Assembly (NCBI RefSeq): GCF_036321145.2
Contig: NC_086242.1
Coordinates: forward strand, 6,428,501 to 6,492,500
Source: Pelmatolapia mariae
Taxonomy: Eukaryota > Chordata > Actinopteri > Cichliformes > Cichlidae
Direction of reading: 5' to 3'
DNA length: 64,000 nt
Shown in pieces: positions 62,038 to 64,000 of the stretch. Position numbers and translations under genes: made by a program. The number at the start of each line of letters is the position of its first letter. The first letter of the stretch is position 1. A model generated the notes under the pieces. That model was not told the origin of the DNA. It made no database searches and saw only the letters and a program-made list of their open reading frames with translations.

Positions 62038-62512
62038 ATTCCATCCTCCAAGATTCATTATAATTATAAACAAGCATTCACACAGTGAGCAAGATAACAT
62101 CCCTTCCAAAGAGGACAAACTGAGTCTGTGTGATTTGACTGGATAAAAGGGCCTAAACTTACTAAAAAATCACCCAATCCAGCCGGGGGTGGGGGGGGGG
62201 AACACAAATACTGACACTGTAACAAAGGACAGCTTGAAAAAAAGGAGCCAAGATGGAGTTGGAAAAAATTTCCTATGAGGTATGTTCATGGTGTAGCTTC
62301 CAGCTCTAAAAAGTGAAGTTAAGCCAATGTACAGTACCTTAAAACTGCAATCTTTTATAAACCACCAGAGAACAATTCCTAGGTCCCGCAAAATACATGA
62401 CGACTAACTGTGTGAATAAGACCCTGGTCACACAGGCCTAGAGACCGGTATGGCAACCACCTTTCATAAGAGAACAATGTGAGTATTTCCTGAGGGGTTG
62501 CAATGGGTTACT
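62038..62512. repeat. Duplicated repeat unit, copy B (contiguous)
   Basis: One continuous block matches both parts of copy A (57594-57853 and 60451-60678) at high similarity with small indels, including a G-rich expansion at 62184-62200. The junction between the two halves is at about 62285-62290. The family is unassigned, and neither copy encodes a recognisable protein. Confidence 0.8.
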
Positions 62513-63278
62513 CTACGCTAATGGCAGTTGCTGGTAAAATTGCAGTTGAAGTCCCAGTCATCTACAGACTGCTCAATGACCCCCTAGCTACCATGTATAA
62601 GTAGTGAAACATGCATTTACTAGTCAGTTGGGAAACGCCCTTGTGATTGCAGACTAACATGAAAAAGTGAATGCAGCCATGGCATCTTATAACTATGAAA
62701 GCAATCACTGGGAGGTTTTTGGTGCAGCACCTTCTCTGCAATCAATTTAACCTGGCAACAGCCTGGTCCTCTTTGCTGTGTTTCTGTCGTTAGTTGTTAC
62801 CTTTAGGTACATTTGAAATAGATTCTTTAACAAATATTAAGGGCGTGTCTGTGAGTTGCACCCATACGCATCTTATTAGCCAAGCTAGTTAGCATTAGTT
62901 GATAACTTAGCATCCAGTCTTTCAACAAAATATTGTGACTTAGATGACTTGAAATGTTCTCATAAAAATTAACTTAAACTGAACCTTCCAGCCCCCCCAT
63001 GACAACAACAATGAGTGCTAAATAAAGTAAACGTAAAAGAAAAATATGAAAGTAGCTGCTTTTACATGAGTACTTTGGTCATAAACCAAAGTACAAATGG
63101 ACAAATGGAAACTTCTACCTGATAGTAATGGTATATTAAAATGCCTCCACCTCACTCTAACATCCTCTTCTGTCACAGCAACCCTTAGTATCTCTGGCAT
63201 CTCCAGCTCTGCCTCCTGTCTTATTGTCAGTGCCATTATCTCCAAAACATACATCATAGCAGGTCTTAACATGTAGTT
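62513..63278. other. Intergenic stretch, repeat-like in part
   Basis: The part at 62650-62760 shares words with 57095-57180 (GTGAATGCAGCCATGGCATC-like). No gene was recognised. Confidence 0.45.
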
Positions 63279-63503
63279 CAGGGGTGGACAACTCCAGGCC
63301 TCAAGGGTCGGTTTCCTGCAGGTTTTAGATGTATCCTTGATCCAACACAGCTGATTTAAATTCCTAAATTACCACCTCAACTTATCCTGAAGTTCTCCAG
63401 AGTTCTCCAGAGGCCTTAGTTCATTATTCAGGTGTGTTGAGTCAGGGTGATCTCTAAAACCTGCAGGAAACCGGCCCTCAAGGCCTGGAGTTTGACACCC
63501 CTG
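63279..63503. mobile_element. Palindromic hAT-like MITE, 225 bp
   Basis: It begins CAGGGGTGG and ends CACCCCTG. Arms at 63294-63329 and 63453-63488 are inverted repeats of about 36 bases with three mismatches, of which a 20-base core (63310-63329 and 63453-63472) is perfect. Flanks ATGTAGTT and TTGTAGTG agree at six of eight bases, which would be an eroded 8-base hAT duplication. No coding capacity. Confidence 0.8.
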
Positions 63504-64000
63504 TTGTAGTGCTAGATTAAAATTCAGTGCAACTGTATTTATCAGAATTTTGAGACACGAATTGGCTGAAGTCCCTGACCTTCCCTTTATATAATTAGGA
63601 CATTTTCATTTGAAAGGCCAGCTGTAAAACACTAGAACAACTTCCTTTTACTGTGTTTTTGTGGCCACAAAAAATGTCCCCACACAAAAGTTTTTGAAAT
63701 ATTTTGCTTTAATAAAAGTGGTGAACTGACTGACATTGCGCTAGAGTCATTCTCCTTTTGTGAAAGTGTCTACTGTTCACCAAATAAAAATACATTTTCA
63801 TGAGCACAGCATTTCAGGGACACTGATCCCTGACATGTCAAATAAGATTTTTGAAAATCAAAACCACAGGGCTAACATATTAAGCATCTGAAAGACTCTG
63901 ACTAACTTATCTGCAAATATTTGAACGTGATGTTACACAATTTATGACAGCAGAGTGGATTTATCTTTGAACCCAGGCCATATCTCAAACAATATACTGA
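63504..64000. other. Intergenic stretch to the window end
   Basis: Nothing recognised; AT-rich, short frames only. Confidence 0.55.

Noticed and set aside
1..64000. CRISPR arrays, tRNA or rRNA genes, bacterial operons
   Set aside because: No regularly spaced unique-spacer repeats, no tRNA boxes in the right spacing, and gene structure is intron-bearing vertebrate type.

Overview
The window reads as vertebrate nuclear DNA, most likely a percomorph teleost and possibly a cichlid. Coding exons are small, introns have GT-AG ends, there are many CA/GT/CT microsatellites, and several cut-and-paste DNA transposons are present. The proteins are clearly of fish type. No bacterial-style operons, CRISPR arrays or phage genes are present.

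Layout from left to right, with every confident gene on the + strand. Positions 1-30395 contain no protein-coding gene that I can recognise. They hold microsatellites, one complete hAT-type transposon (9826-10964), a CT/GC-rich promoter-like block (about 21200-22840), and a few short segments with good splice signals that could be exons of a non-coding transcript leading to the microRNAs. At 30396-31048 lie two unmistakable microRNA hairpins, let-7a and let-7b, 568 bases apart (start to start of the mature forms). From about 34 kb to 44.9 kb is the gene for the nuclear receptor PPAR alpha (ppara), with six introns between or within its coding exons, ending in the typical helix-12 peptide. It is followed by cdpf1 (45799-46809, three exons) and by a Kip-type cyclin-dependent kinase inhibitor related to p27 (48776-49641, two coding exons). 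From 52 kb to the end I see no gene. This part is rich in transposons: a decayed Tc1-like copy, two further hAT elements (one with a smaller hAT element nested in it), a palindromic hAT-like element, and a locally duplicated repeat.

The order let-7a / let-7b / PPARA / CDPF1 is the same as on human chromosome 22q13.31, so this is an old conserved block. The functional themes are metabolic transcription control (ppara), post-transcriptional control of growth and differentiation (let-7) and cell-cycle braking (the Kip gene). They are neighbours and are not a known operon-like unit. No clearly new system was found. The most useful leads are the Kip gene with an altered C-terminal QT motif, a GC-rich minus-strand candidate exon at 17829-18044, ppara splice and insertion peculiarities, and transposon-in-transposon nesting with readable target-site duplications.
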